The notes below the pieces were generated by a model, which ran no database searches, had not been told where the DNA came from, and worked only from the letters and a program-made list of their open reading frames with translations. From Actinomycetota bacterium (GTDB lineage Bacteria > Actinomycetota > Humimicrobiia > Humimicrobiales > Humimicrobiaceae): 64,000 nt of DNA. Location: positions 28,201-92,200 of the forward strand of contig JAMCVO010000026.1 of the NCBI GenBank assembly GCA_023475715.1, in the 5' to 3' direction. Shown one piece after another: positions 9,055-16,338 of this stretch. Position 1 is the stretch's first letter. The number at the start of each line of letters is the position of its first letter. A program made the translations under genes and the position numbers.

Positions 9055-10950
9055 ATGAGAAAAATAAAAATAAACGATATAACGATCCGGGATTTATTTC
9101 AGAGTATTGATCCAAGATACATAAACCTGCAGGTTATTGATGAACTTCTAAGGCACATGGATAAAATCAAATTTGACAGCATCGAGATATTTGGTGGTTC
9201 TGCTTTTGAAAAAATGCTTCAAAACAATTTCAACAAATCACCTTTCCAGATCGCAGAATATATTAAAAATAAATTGCCGGCAGCAAAATTACAAGCTTTA
9301 TTGGGGGCGCGAAATCTTGCAGGAATAGAAATTTATCCTAAAGACATTATTTCACGATTCATCAAACAATCTGTACAGCATGGTATTAGTAATTTCAGAG
9401 TTTATGATACCTTAAATGATATTGAAAATTTAAAATTTACAATTTATGAAATTGTTAAAAACGGAGCAGCCTGCCAGGGGACAATTATTTATGATAACTT
9501 CAGAGATATTGATTTTTATATTCGGACGGCAAAGGAATTATCTGATGAGGGATGCAGTAGCATTTGTATCAAGGATGTTGAATCAACACTAATTCCAAAT
9601 AAAACGGAACAGATTTTTAAAAATCTTACGACAAGTGTGGATAAACCATTTTATTTCAGTGTTTACAACTTAAGAGGTTTGCAGGTTTCAAATTACTACA
9701 GCGCTTGTATGGCAGGCTGCAGCGGTTTTGACTTTAGCTTTATACCCTCGTCATACAATGATTTTAATCCTTCCATATTTCCATTCATCTTAAGCCTTAA
9801 AGATACAAAAATCGAAAATAACCTTGACTATCTTAAAATCCTGGAACTTTATGAATGGGTAAAAAAATATATATATCCATCGATAAAACAGGATTTAATA
9901 AATTCAAGTTATTTCTACAGCAATAAAAACCAAAATTTATTACCCAAGTGGCTGCTCTCAAGCATCAGCCACCAGTTAAATGAAATTGGAGAAATTGACA
10001 AACTGGATAATGTTCTCGAGGAAGTTTTTAAGATAAAAAATGAAATGGGAAATCCGCCGCTTGCAACACCGGTTGGCCAGATTATTGGAAGTCAGGCCAT
10101 CCTTAATATAATCATTTCTGATTATAGATGGGAAATTATAAATGATGAAATCAAAAAGTTAATTTTCGGATATTACGGACAGCTTCCCAGGGACATAGAT
10201 CCTGATATAAGATCAAGGATTTCCGGAGGAGAAGACGAAATAACAGATGTTATTAAAAATCATGATTATGAGGCTGAAAACACCTATAATCATTGCTCTT
10301 CTGAGCTTAAAGGCATTACAAATAAAGAAGTGGATATTATTACTTACTGCCTTTTTCCTGAAGAAACAATGAAATTTTTAAATAACAGAAAATCCAAAGC
10401 ATCTGGTGTAAGTAAAATCGAAGATCAAAAGGCACAACTTCCCGCACCCAATGTTTTGCTTGGTGAAACAATTTCAGGCAAACAGAATATTTCACTTGAA
10501 GCTATAGATATCAGAAAAATAAGAGAGATAACAGATCTTGTAGAAAGCAGCAATATCGATGAAATAAAACTTGAAATTGATGGTGTTAAGATATCAATTA
10601 ACAAAAGGTCACAAAAAACAACAGATATAAAAAATGCTGAACCTGCTGGTGAAAATATTTCATCCAAAGCTGGCTCTGGCTCAAAAGAAACTGCAAGAGA
10701 TGTAAATTTAGTTCCAATTAAATCTCCGATAGTAGGAACTTTTTACAGGTCTCCGAGCCCGGGAGCTCCACCCTTTTTAAACATTGGAGACCTTGTAAAA
10801 AAAGGCGATACAATTTGTATAATAGAAGCCATGAAGTTAATGAATAAGATAAATTCAGAATACAATGGAGAGGTAATGGAAATACTCGTACAAAATGAAG
10901 AAGCAGTCGAGTATGACCAGATACTGGCTATTATAAAAGTCAATAAATAA
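9055..10950 (+). CDS. Degenerate carboxyltransferase domain fused to complete AccB biotin carrier
   Basis: Residues 1-460 align by eye to the carboxyltransferase/conserved domain of pyruvate carboxylase B and oxaloacetate decarboxylase alpha: ITIRDLFQS, FRVYDTLND, CIKDVES, then TPVGQIIGSQAILN. Residues about 478-631 form a whole AccB: an N-terminal IRKIREITDLVESS segment, an Ala/Gly/Ser-rich linker, and a biotinyl domain with SPIVGTFYRSPSPGA and the acceptor EAMKLMN. The Asp of IRD and the carbamylated-Lys position of CIKD remain. The metal-binding HxH region (LHLHCHATTG in OadA) reads FYFSVYNLRG here, so both ligand histidines are gone. The carboxyltransferase is probably inactive for pyruvate/oxaloacetate. 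The AccB part should work with the accC product encoded 23 bases downstream. The start has no clear ribosome-binding site and may be coupled to bioY. Confidence 0.82.
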   Translation: MRKIKINDITIRDLFQSIDPRYINLQVIDELLRHMDKIKFDSIEIFGGSAFEKMLQNNFNKSPFQIAEYIKNKLPAAKLQALLGARNLAGIEIYPKDIISRFIKQSVQHGISNFRVYDTLNDIENLKFTIYEIVKNGAACQGTIIYDNFRDIDFYIRTAKELSDEGCSSICIKDVESTLIPNKTEQIFKNLTTSVDKPFYFSVYNLRGLQVSNYYSACMAGCSGFDFSFIPSSYNDFNPSIFPFILSLKDTKIENNLDYLKILELYEWVKKYIYPSIKQDLINSSYFYSNKNQNLLPKWLLSSISHQLNEIGEIDKLDNVLEEVFKIKNEMGNPPLATPVGQIIGSQAILNIIISDYRWEIINDEIKKLIFGYYGQLPRDIDPDIRSRISGGEDEITDVIKNHDYEAENTYNHCSSELKGITNKEVDIITYCLFPEETMKFLNNRKSKASGVSKIEDQKAQLPAPNVLLGETISGKQNISLEAIDIRKIREITDLVESSNIDEIKLEIDGVKISINKRSQKTTDIKNAEPAGENISSKAGSGSKETARDVNLVPIKSPIVGTFYRSPSPGAPPFLNIGDLVKKGDTICIIEAMKLMNKINSEYNGEVMEILVQNEEAVEYDQILAIIKVNK

Positions 10951-10973
10951 TTTTTTCTATAATTTAATTTACT

Positions 10974-12317
10974 ATGTTCAAGAAAATTCTTGTTGCAAAC
11001 AGAGGTGAAATTGCTGTCAGGATAATAAGAGCCTGCAGGGAACTTGGAATTGAAAGCGTGGCGGTTTATTCTACTGCCGATAAGGATTCTATCCATACGT
11101 CACTTGCGGATTCAAGCATTTGCATTGGCCCTCCCCCGCCAAATAAAAGCTACCTTAATATTAACAATATAATAAGCGCGGCACTTGTTACAAATTGTGA
11201 CGCTTTGCATCCAGGTTATGGATTTCTTGCGGAGAACCCTTCTTTTGAAGAAAATTGCAGTGATAATAATATAACTTTCATCGGGCCGCCGGCTGAGGCT
11301 ATATCTCTCTCGGGAAACAAATCAATGTCTATTGAAGTGATGGAGAAGCATAAGATACCTGTAATTCCTGGTTCAAGCGGAAACGTAGAAAATCTGCGGC
11401 AAGCTTTGAATATAAGCCGCAAACTGGGTTATCCGATAATAGTAAAAGCATCCTTTGGCGGCGGCGGTAAAGGTATGAGAATCTGTAACAACAGCCGTGA
11501 CCTGGAATCACTTTTTCCGCTGGCAAAATCAGAGTCGCTTTCCAGCTTTGGAAAAAGCGAAGTTTATATCGAAAAATATATACAAAAACCCAGACATATT
11601 GAGTTTCAAATAATTGCAGACAACTATGGTAATATCTCATGCGCCGGTGAGAGAGAATGTTCAATTCAGAGGAGACATCAGAAGCTGGTTGAAGAAGCCC
11701 CTGCTGCTAGGCTTTCACAGAAAACCAGAAGAGTTATAAAAGAATATGCTCTAAGAGCCGCCCGTGCAATTAATTATAAAAATTTGGGCACCATCGAATT
11801 TCTTGTTGATAATAATGAAAATTTCTTCTTTATAGAAATAAATTCCAGAATTCAGGTCGAACATCCGGTTACCGAAATGGTAACGGGCATTGATCTTATA
11901 AAAGAGCAGATAAAAATATCCTCCGGAGAAAGAAATGCTTTTATTGGAAAGGATATCATGACCAGTGGAAATGCGATAGAATTCAGGATTAATGCTGAAA
12001 ACAGCGAAAACAATTTTGCTCCATCCCCTGGTAAAATAACCGATTGCTTTCTCCCGGGTGGCCCCGGCATAAGGGTCGATACTTTCATTCATTCAAATTA
12101 TACCGTTCCGCCTTTTTATGACTCTCTTATTGCAAAATTGATTGTATGGGCAAATTCAAGAGAAGAATCAATAAGCAGAGCTTCAAGAGCATTGGATGAA
12201 TTCAAAATTGAAGGTATTAAGACTACTATACCCTTTCATAAAAAGATTCTCTGCAATGAAAATTTTATAGCCGGTGAAATTCATACACACTTTATAGAGG
12301 AAGAGTTCACTGTTTAA
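10974..12317 (+). CDS. accC: Biotin carboxylase AccC
   Basis: It carboxylates carrier-bound biotin using ATP and bicarbonate, the first half-reaction of acetyl-CoA carboxylase. The 447-residue ATP-grasp protein begins FKKILVANRGEIAVRIIRA and carries HPGYGFLAENP, the glycine-rich ATP loop KASFGGGGKGMRI, and the active-site stretch EINSRIQVEHPVTEMVTG. The length is normal, and all the motifs I can check are intact. It is the third gene of bioY-(CT-AccB)-accC and begins 23 bases after its neighbour, without an obvious Shine-Dalgarno. No accA/accD carboxyltransferase genes lie in the window, so the acceptor (acetyl-CoA or another acyl-CoA) depends on subunits encoded elsewhere. Confidence 0.95.
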   Translation: MFKKILVANRGEIAVRIIRACRELGIESVAVYSTADKDSIHTSLADSSICIGPPPPNKSYLNINNIISAALVTNCDALHPGYGFLAENPSFEENCSDNNITFIGPPAEAISLSGNKSMSIEVMEKHKIPVIPGSSGNVENLRQALNISRKLGYPIIVKASFGGGGKGMRICNNSRDLESLFPLAKSESLSSFGKSEVYIEKYIQKPRHIEFQIIADNYGNISCAGERECSIQRRHQKLVEEAPAARLSQKTRRVIKEYALRAARAINYKNLGTIEFLVDNNENFFFIEINSRIQVEHPVTEMVTGIDLIKEQIKISSGERNAFIGKDIMTSGNAIEFRINAENSENNFAPSPGKITDCFLPGGPGIRVDTFIHSNYTVPPFYDSLIAKLIVWANSREESISRASRALDEFKIEGIKTTIPFHKKILCNENFIAGEIHTHFIEEEFTV

Positions 12318-12335
12318 GAAGGTAAGAAGGTAAAT

Positions 12336-12364
12336 TTGACAATATGACCCTTTTTTGATAAATT
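12336..12364 (+). promoter_or_regulatory. Sigma70-type promoter for the metV-like gene
   Basis: TTGACA at 12336-12341 and TAAATT at 12359-12364 are separated by exactly 17 bases. Transcription would start near 12371, leaving a leader of about 60 bases that contains AAAGGAG just before the ATG at 12432. Confidence 0.6.
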
Positions 12365-12431
12365 AACTTGATTTTTAATTTTTATTTTTTAATTTAGCTT
12401 GTAATTTAACTATTTTGTTAAAGGAGAAGCA

Positions 12432-12965
12432 ATGGCCCAGGAAATAAAAGTACCTGTATTTGATCCAAAACCAAGAAAAACATTTCACCTCAGAGGCATT
12501 TATAAACCTCTTTACTTTTTTGAAGAACTTTTCAAAAGAAGCGTTTTTGACTGCAGGTCATGTGGCCAGTGCATCCTGAGTACTACAGGTTTTGTTTGTC
12601 CGATGAGATGCCCCAAAACTCTTAGAAATGGTCCGTGCGGGGGCTCAAAAGACGGAATGTGTGAAGTGAATAATACAAAGAAATGCGTCTGGAATGAAAT
12701 TTTTGAGGGAGCCGACAGTTTAAATAGAGCAGACATGCTTTATAAGTTTCAACCGCCCATAGACAATCAGCTTCATGATACATCTGCCGTTGTCAACTGG
12801 CTTGATAATAGGATTGAGGGGATGCACCTGGCATTGCCCGGAAAAGGAAATGCTTTTGTTCAGCTCATAAAAATGGCAATTCATATAATAGCTGTAAGAT
12901 TCAGGAAGTTTATACACTCTCCAAGATACTGGCAGAAACAGGAATCTCATTATGAGGGAGCTTAA
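12432..12965 (+). CDS. metV: MetV-like methylene-THF reductase C-terminal zinc/cluster protein
   Basis: It belongs to the family of the small subunit (or C-terminal domain) accompanying MetF in methylene-tetrahydrofolate reductase of acetogens (PF12225-type). Residues 38-80 are cysteine-rich: CRSCGQCILS, VCPMRCPKTLRNGPCGG, then MCEVNNTKKCVW. This is the characteristic pattern that feeds electrons or metal binding in the complex. The 177-residue length fits a stand-alone subunit. AAAGGAG precedes the ATG and a good promoter lies upstream. MetF, its usual partner, is not adjacent; the neighbours are accC (upstream) and a convergent nitrilase. Part of its 3' end reappears as a decayed copy at 14.1 kb. 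The family call is strong; its role in this organism's C1 pathway is inferred. Confidence 0.85.
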   Translation: MAQEIKVPVFDPKPRKTFHLRGIYKPLYFFEELFKRSVFDCRSCGQCILSTTGFVCPMRCPKTLRNGPCGGSKDGMCEVNNTKKCVWNEIFEGADSLNRADMLYKFQPPIDNQLHDTSAVVNWLDNRIEGMHLALPGKGNAFVQLIKMAIHIIAVRFRKFIHSPRYWQKQESHYEGA

Positions 12966-13017
12966 GATATTGATTGCTGTTGACCGGCTGATAAAAAGCT
13001 TGACTCCGAATCCTAAT

Positions 13018-13824
13018 TTAGTAAATCTCTTCTCTTCTATGTTTTAACAATGGCAGTTGATTTCTTACTTTATTTATTAAATCAAGATCTATATTTCCAT
13101 ACAAAATTTGTTCACTCGAACCAGCTTCTACAATTATGGTCCCCCATGGGTCAACAACTAAAGAATGACCATAAGCAATATATTTAGCTTTTCTGTTTCT
13201 GGCTGGTGATGCACCAATAAAATAAATTTGATTATCAAGTGCTCTTGAACGACTTGTCAAATGCCAGTGTGCGGGCCCCGTTGTCATATTAAATGCTGCT
13301 GGGATGATTATTATTTTAGCCCCTTTCAGGGTCATTTTTCTAATAAGTTCCGGAAATCTCATATCATAACAAATGGCTACTCCTATTTTTCCAAATTCGG
13401 TATCAAATATTGTTGCATCTTTTCCTGGAGTAAAAGTATTTGATTCCTTAAAATTAATACCATTTTCAATGTTGACATCAAATAAATGAATTTTTCTATG
13501 TCTTGCTATTAAATTCCCATCCCTGTTAAAAGTAAAAGAAGTATTGTAAATATTACCATTTTCTTTTTCGGGTATAGAGCCGCCAACAATGTATACAGAT
13601 AGCTCTCTTGCAAGGTTTGATAATAATTGGGTTGACTCTCCAGGATAATATTCTGCAAACATTGGGAAATATTTATTATCATAAGGACAATTAAACATTT
13701 CAGGTAATATAATTATTTCTGCACCATTCTTTGCAGACTCTTTAATCATAACCGAAGCTTTTTTTAAATTTAATACTTTTTTGTGAAGTACCCTAATCTG
13801 ACAGATTGCAATTTTTACTTTCAA
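13018..13824 (-). CDS. Carbon-nitrogen hydrolase (nitrilase superfamily, omega-amidase-like)
   Basis: This cytoplasmic amidase has the Glu-Lys-Cys catalytic triad of the nitrilase superfamily. In the 268-residue protein the triad sits in LPEMFNCPYD (Glu), RHRKIHLFD (Lys) and GVAICYDMRFPEL (Cys). The HLFD and YDMRFPEL contexts resemble NIT2/omega-amidase and deaminated-glutathione amidase more than true nitrilases, though substrate cannot be assigned. The ATG at 13824 has no strong Shine-Dalgarno. It is transcribed toward metV (convergent, 52 bases apart). It lies between metV and a fossil of metV's 3' end, so it may have been inserted between, or outlived, duplicated metV copies. Confidence 0.88.
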   Translation of the reverse strand: MKVKIAICQIRVLHKKVLNLKKASVMIKESAKNGAEIIILPEMFNCPYDNKYFPMFAEYYPGESTQLLSNLARELSVYIVGGSIPEKENGNIYNTSFTFNRDGNLIARHRKIHLFDVNIENGINFKESNTFTPGKDATIFDTEFGKIGVAICYDMRFPELIRKMTLKGAKIIIIPAAFNMTTGPAHWHLTSRSRALDNQIYFIGASPARNRKAKYIAYGHSLVVDPWGTIIVEAGSSEQILYGNIDLDLINKVRNQLPLLKHRREEIY

Positions 13825-14093
13825 TATAAAACACTTTCATAAATATTTACTATTAGATCACATTATTCCAGCTCTGGTTCTTTTATATTTCCAATTATAA
13901 ATATGGGAATGGATTTTTCTTCTGATTCTTACCATACATAGTTTAATATTATCAATTTTTTCTCTGAATTCTATTTAATTGCAGATAATAAACTATTACA
14001 AAACTCATGATATATATTTATAAATTGTAGTGAATTTTTATGAACTCTTTAAAGTAAAAGTAGCACAAAAAATTATGTTGTCAATATTTTTAG
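13825..14093. other. AT-rich intergenic stretch, no gene seen
   Basis: Together with the following metV relic this is the only gene-free stretch over 300 bases. It is very AT-rich and has no open frame with coding character, RNA gene or clear terminator. It presumably holds the nitrilase promoter on the minus strand. The upstream part of a decayed metV copy may be buried here, but I could not align it convincingly. Confidence 0.5.
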
Positions 14094-14184
14094 ACAATTC
14101 ATATAAGATTTGTAAGGTTTAAGAAAGTTTATACATGCTCCAAGGCACTGACAGAAACAGGAATATCATTATCAGGAGGCTTAA
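14094..14184 (+). pseudogene. Relic of the 3' end of a second metV-like gene
   Basis: The bases match the end of the metV-like gene (about 12873-12965) at roughly 80% by eye. Translation gives TIHIRFVRFKK, a one-base shift, then FIHAPRH, a stop, and QKQEYHYQEA with a terminal stop. The intact gene reads AIHIIAVRFRK, FIHSPRYW, QKQESHYEGA. Differences fall largely at changes that keep similar residues. This implies a diverged, once-functional copy that later suffered a frameshift and a nonsense mutation. It ends on the stop codon of the convergent nuclease gene. Confidence 0.75.
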
Positions 14185-15029
14185 TAATTATATAGTTCAA
14201 CTAAAAGACCATCTTTGTCTCTTAAGTAAAGAGCATCATGATCATTATTCCATATTGGTTTAGACGAATTCCAGTAGAATTTATTTTCCAAGTCGTTTCC
14301 ATTACCGCTAAATAAGATGAGGCTTGAACCACTTTTAAAAATCATTTTTCCAAAATCATAGATATTTGCAGAAAGATCTTTTACGGTCCATCCAGCCAGA
14401 TTGATATTATAATCGTTATTATTTTTAAATATAATATATTCCCCATTCAGATTAAGCCTATCATCACCTTCAGCATCATAATTTATGCTGATTTCGATAT
14501 TGCTTGAATTTGATTTTTCCCATAACCCAATTTCTTTTTTGCGAGCTTCTCTCTCAGCTTCAATAAATTTATCAGTATATTTGATATTTGGGGGAAAAGT
14601 AAAAACATTTGCAAAACCTCTTTTTACCATTTCCAGATTGATAAAAAGATTTCCCAGATACACATATCTCAGCAGTCTTCCATAAGCATCTTTATCTTCA
14701 ACATCTTTTTCAAGCCTTACATTTTTATTCAGCACCAACAACTTCAGGACTTCTTTTGCCTCTTCGTAAAAATACCTTTCACTTTCCGGGGTATTGATGC
14801 CAATCAGTCTTACATGCTCATTATTTGATAATACAAAAGTGTCTCCGTCTATTACTTCGATAACATTATATTCAAGGATTGGTTTAGTAATACCAGTGTC
14901 TTCAATATCGGAATAATAAAGCCCGCAGCCGGATAAGAAAAAAACAACTGGCGGAAGGATTAGGAAAATTGTCAACACAAATAGAAGAATACCTGAGGTA
15001 TTAAAAATAGGCTTGGCTGGTTGATTCAA
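14181..15029 (-). CDS. Lipoprotein thermonuclease with C-terminal lamin-tail domain
   Basis: This is a predicted surface-anchored nuclease. An N-terminal hydrophobic helix (about residues 12-35) ends in the lipobox LSGC. Residues about 55-170 are a staphylococcal-nuclease fold: VIDGDTF, VRLIGINTPE (Arg and Glu of the active site), DKDAYGRLLRYV (second catalytic Arg) and EAREARKKEIGLW-like ending. Residues about 175-282 form a lamin-tail domain (LNGEYIIFKN, LAGWTVKD, LILFSG, DALYLRD). This domain is often found on secreted nucleases. The start is TTG, overlapping the TGA of yacP as TTGA, so translation is probably coupled. It closes the cysE-cysS-rlmB-yacP operon, an unusual place for a secreted nuclease. 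Confidence 0.88.
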   Translation of the reverse strand: MNQPAKPIFNTSGILLFVLTIFLILPPVVFFLSGCGLYYSDIEDTGITKPILEYNVIEVIDGDTFVLSNNEHVRLIGINTPESERYFYEEAKEVLKLLVLNKNVRLEKDVEDKDAYGRLLRYVYLGNLFINLEMVKRGFANVFTFPPNIKYTDKFIEAEREARKKEIGLWEKSNSSNIEISINYDAEGDDRLNLNGEYIIFKNNNDYNINLAGWTVKDLSANIYDFGKMIFKSGSSLILFSGNGNDLENKFYWNSSKPIWNNDHDALYLRDKDGLLVELYNY

Positions 15030-15553
15030 TTTCTATTTTCTCTTAATTTATCAAATTTTTCTTTAGTATTTTTATCAAGCCTTTTACCAACCGAGTAAAA
15101 AGATTTGGAAGACTCGCTGCTGTTTTCAGCTATCTTTTCTCTGAGTTTTTTCTTAAAATCATTAAGCTCGATTGTGAATTCCCGGATTGATTTTCTGTAA
15201 ATATTGTTTTTAAAAACTACTTTTTGCTGCATATAATCAGAAGTTATTACATAAATATTTTTAAAATCAGATTTTTCATGAACAAGTTTTTCGACAATTG
15301 CATCTGCTGTTTCCCCGCTAACGGAATAAATAATCTCGATTTGTTCATAAAATTCCCGGCCTTTATTATTATTTCGGCCCTTTTTTGCATCAAAAACTAC
15401 TATTATGCCGCAGCCTTTATAACTCTTATACTGTGAAAGATCCGATATAAGCCTGTCTCTAAGGTAAGCAAGGTTATCTCTGCTTATTTTTTTCGCTTTA
15501 TTGCAGTTGAATATAAAATTATAACCATCTACAATGATCAGATCTTTTTTCAA
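15026..15553 (-). CDS. yacP: YacP-type NYN-domain ribonuclease
   Basis: This is a PIN-like NYN ribonuclease, called Rae1 in Bacillus, where it cleaves mRNA in the ribosomal A site. The 175-residue protein starts LIIVDGYNFIF, the acidic nucleotide-binding strand of the family. It continues with VVFDAKKG and YVITSDYMQQ, which carry the other conserved acidic residues. It sits directly after rlmB, as in the Bacillus cysS-mrnC-rlmB-yacP order, here without mrnC. The start is TTG overlapping the rlmB TGA. The C-terminus is charged and probably flexible. The family call is firm; a Rae1-like role is inferred from homology. Confidence 0.88.
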   Translation of the reverse strand: MKKDLIIVDGYNFIFNCNKAKKISRDNLAYLRDRLISDLSQYKSYKGCGIIVVFDAKKGRNNNKGREFYEQIEIIYSVSGETADAIVEKLVHEKSDFKNIYVITSDYMQQKVVFKNNIYRKSIREFTIELNDFKKKLREKIAENSSESSKSFYSVGKRLDKNTKEKFDKLRENRN

Positions 15554-16338
15554 TTTTTTATTGCGGTTTTTTTATTATGTTGAGTGATAATGTAAAGCAT
15601 TATGCCGGCGGCAGTTGCAACATTTAATGACTGCATTGTTCCAGGCATATCAATCCTTACCATAACGTCGCACTTTTCCTCAGTGAGCCTCCCAATACCT
15701 TTGTCTTCACTTCCCAAAACAACAGCCAGTGGAAAAGTAAAATCAACCTGATGGGCCAGCTTAACAGTAGGATTTGATTGGAGGGTGGTACCATAGATCC
15801 AAAAACCTTTTCTCTTTAGTTCATCTATCGCCCTGGAGATATTTGTTACCCTGTACAAGTTTACCTCTTCAAGGGCACCTGAAGAAATTTTACTGACTCT
15901 CCTGTTGACTTCAACGCTTCGGTTTTTTGAAATTATAACTCCTGCCACGTTAAAAGCACTGCAGTTCCTAAGTATTGCACCAAAATTTCCAACATCTGTT
16001 ATCTCATCAAGGATTATAAAAACACTGCCATCACCTGAGTTTTTAACTGTAATTTGTTCAAAATCTTTAAAGCTGTAATTTGAAACATGAGCAATAATTC
16101 CCTGAGTGCTTTCAATTTCTTCCTTATAAAAATTATCTGCTGCAAAGCCTGCAAATTTATTTGGTTCAAGTTTTCTGGTATGAATATTTTTTTGTTCCGC
16201 TTTTGATATGACTTCACGAATTCTGGATGAATTAACCTTTCCTGAATTTAAAATTATTTCAAAAATTTTTCTTTTCCCTGAATTGGCTGCGATCAGTGAA
16301 GATACAGTGTTTATCCCGTATAAAAATTCCCCTTCCAT
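15550..16338 (-). CDS. rlmB: 23S rRNA 2'-O-methyltransferase RlmB / TrmH family
   Basis: This SPOUT-class methyltransferase modifies a guanosine in 23S rRNA. An N-terminal substrate-binding domain begins FLYGINTVSSLI. The knotted domain follows, with LDEITDVGNFGAILRNC, LGSEDKGIGRLTEEKCD and the C-terminal knot VRIDMPGTMQSLNVATAAGI. All three SPOUT motifs are intact, and 262 residues is normal. The ATG directly abuts the stop codon of cysS and lies in the expected Gram-positive gene order. The ribosome-binding sequence (GGAAA) is inside the cysS end. The exact rRNA position modified is by analogy. Confidence 0.93.
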   Translation of the reverse strand: MEGEFLYGINTVSSLIAANSGKRKIFEIILNSGKVNSSRIREVISKAEQKNIHTRKLEPNKFAGFAADNFYKEEIESTQGIIAHVSNYSFKDFEQITVKNSGDGSVFIILDEITDVGNFGAILRNCSAFNVAGVIISKNRSVEVNRRVSKISSGALEEVNLYRVTNISRAIDELKRKGFWIYGTTLQSNPTVKLAHQVDFTFPLAVVLGSEDKGIGRLTEEKCDVMVRIDMPGTMQSLNVATAAGIMLYIITQHNKKTAIKN

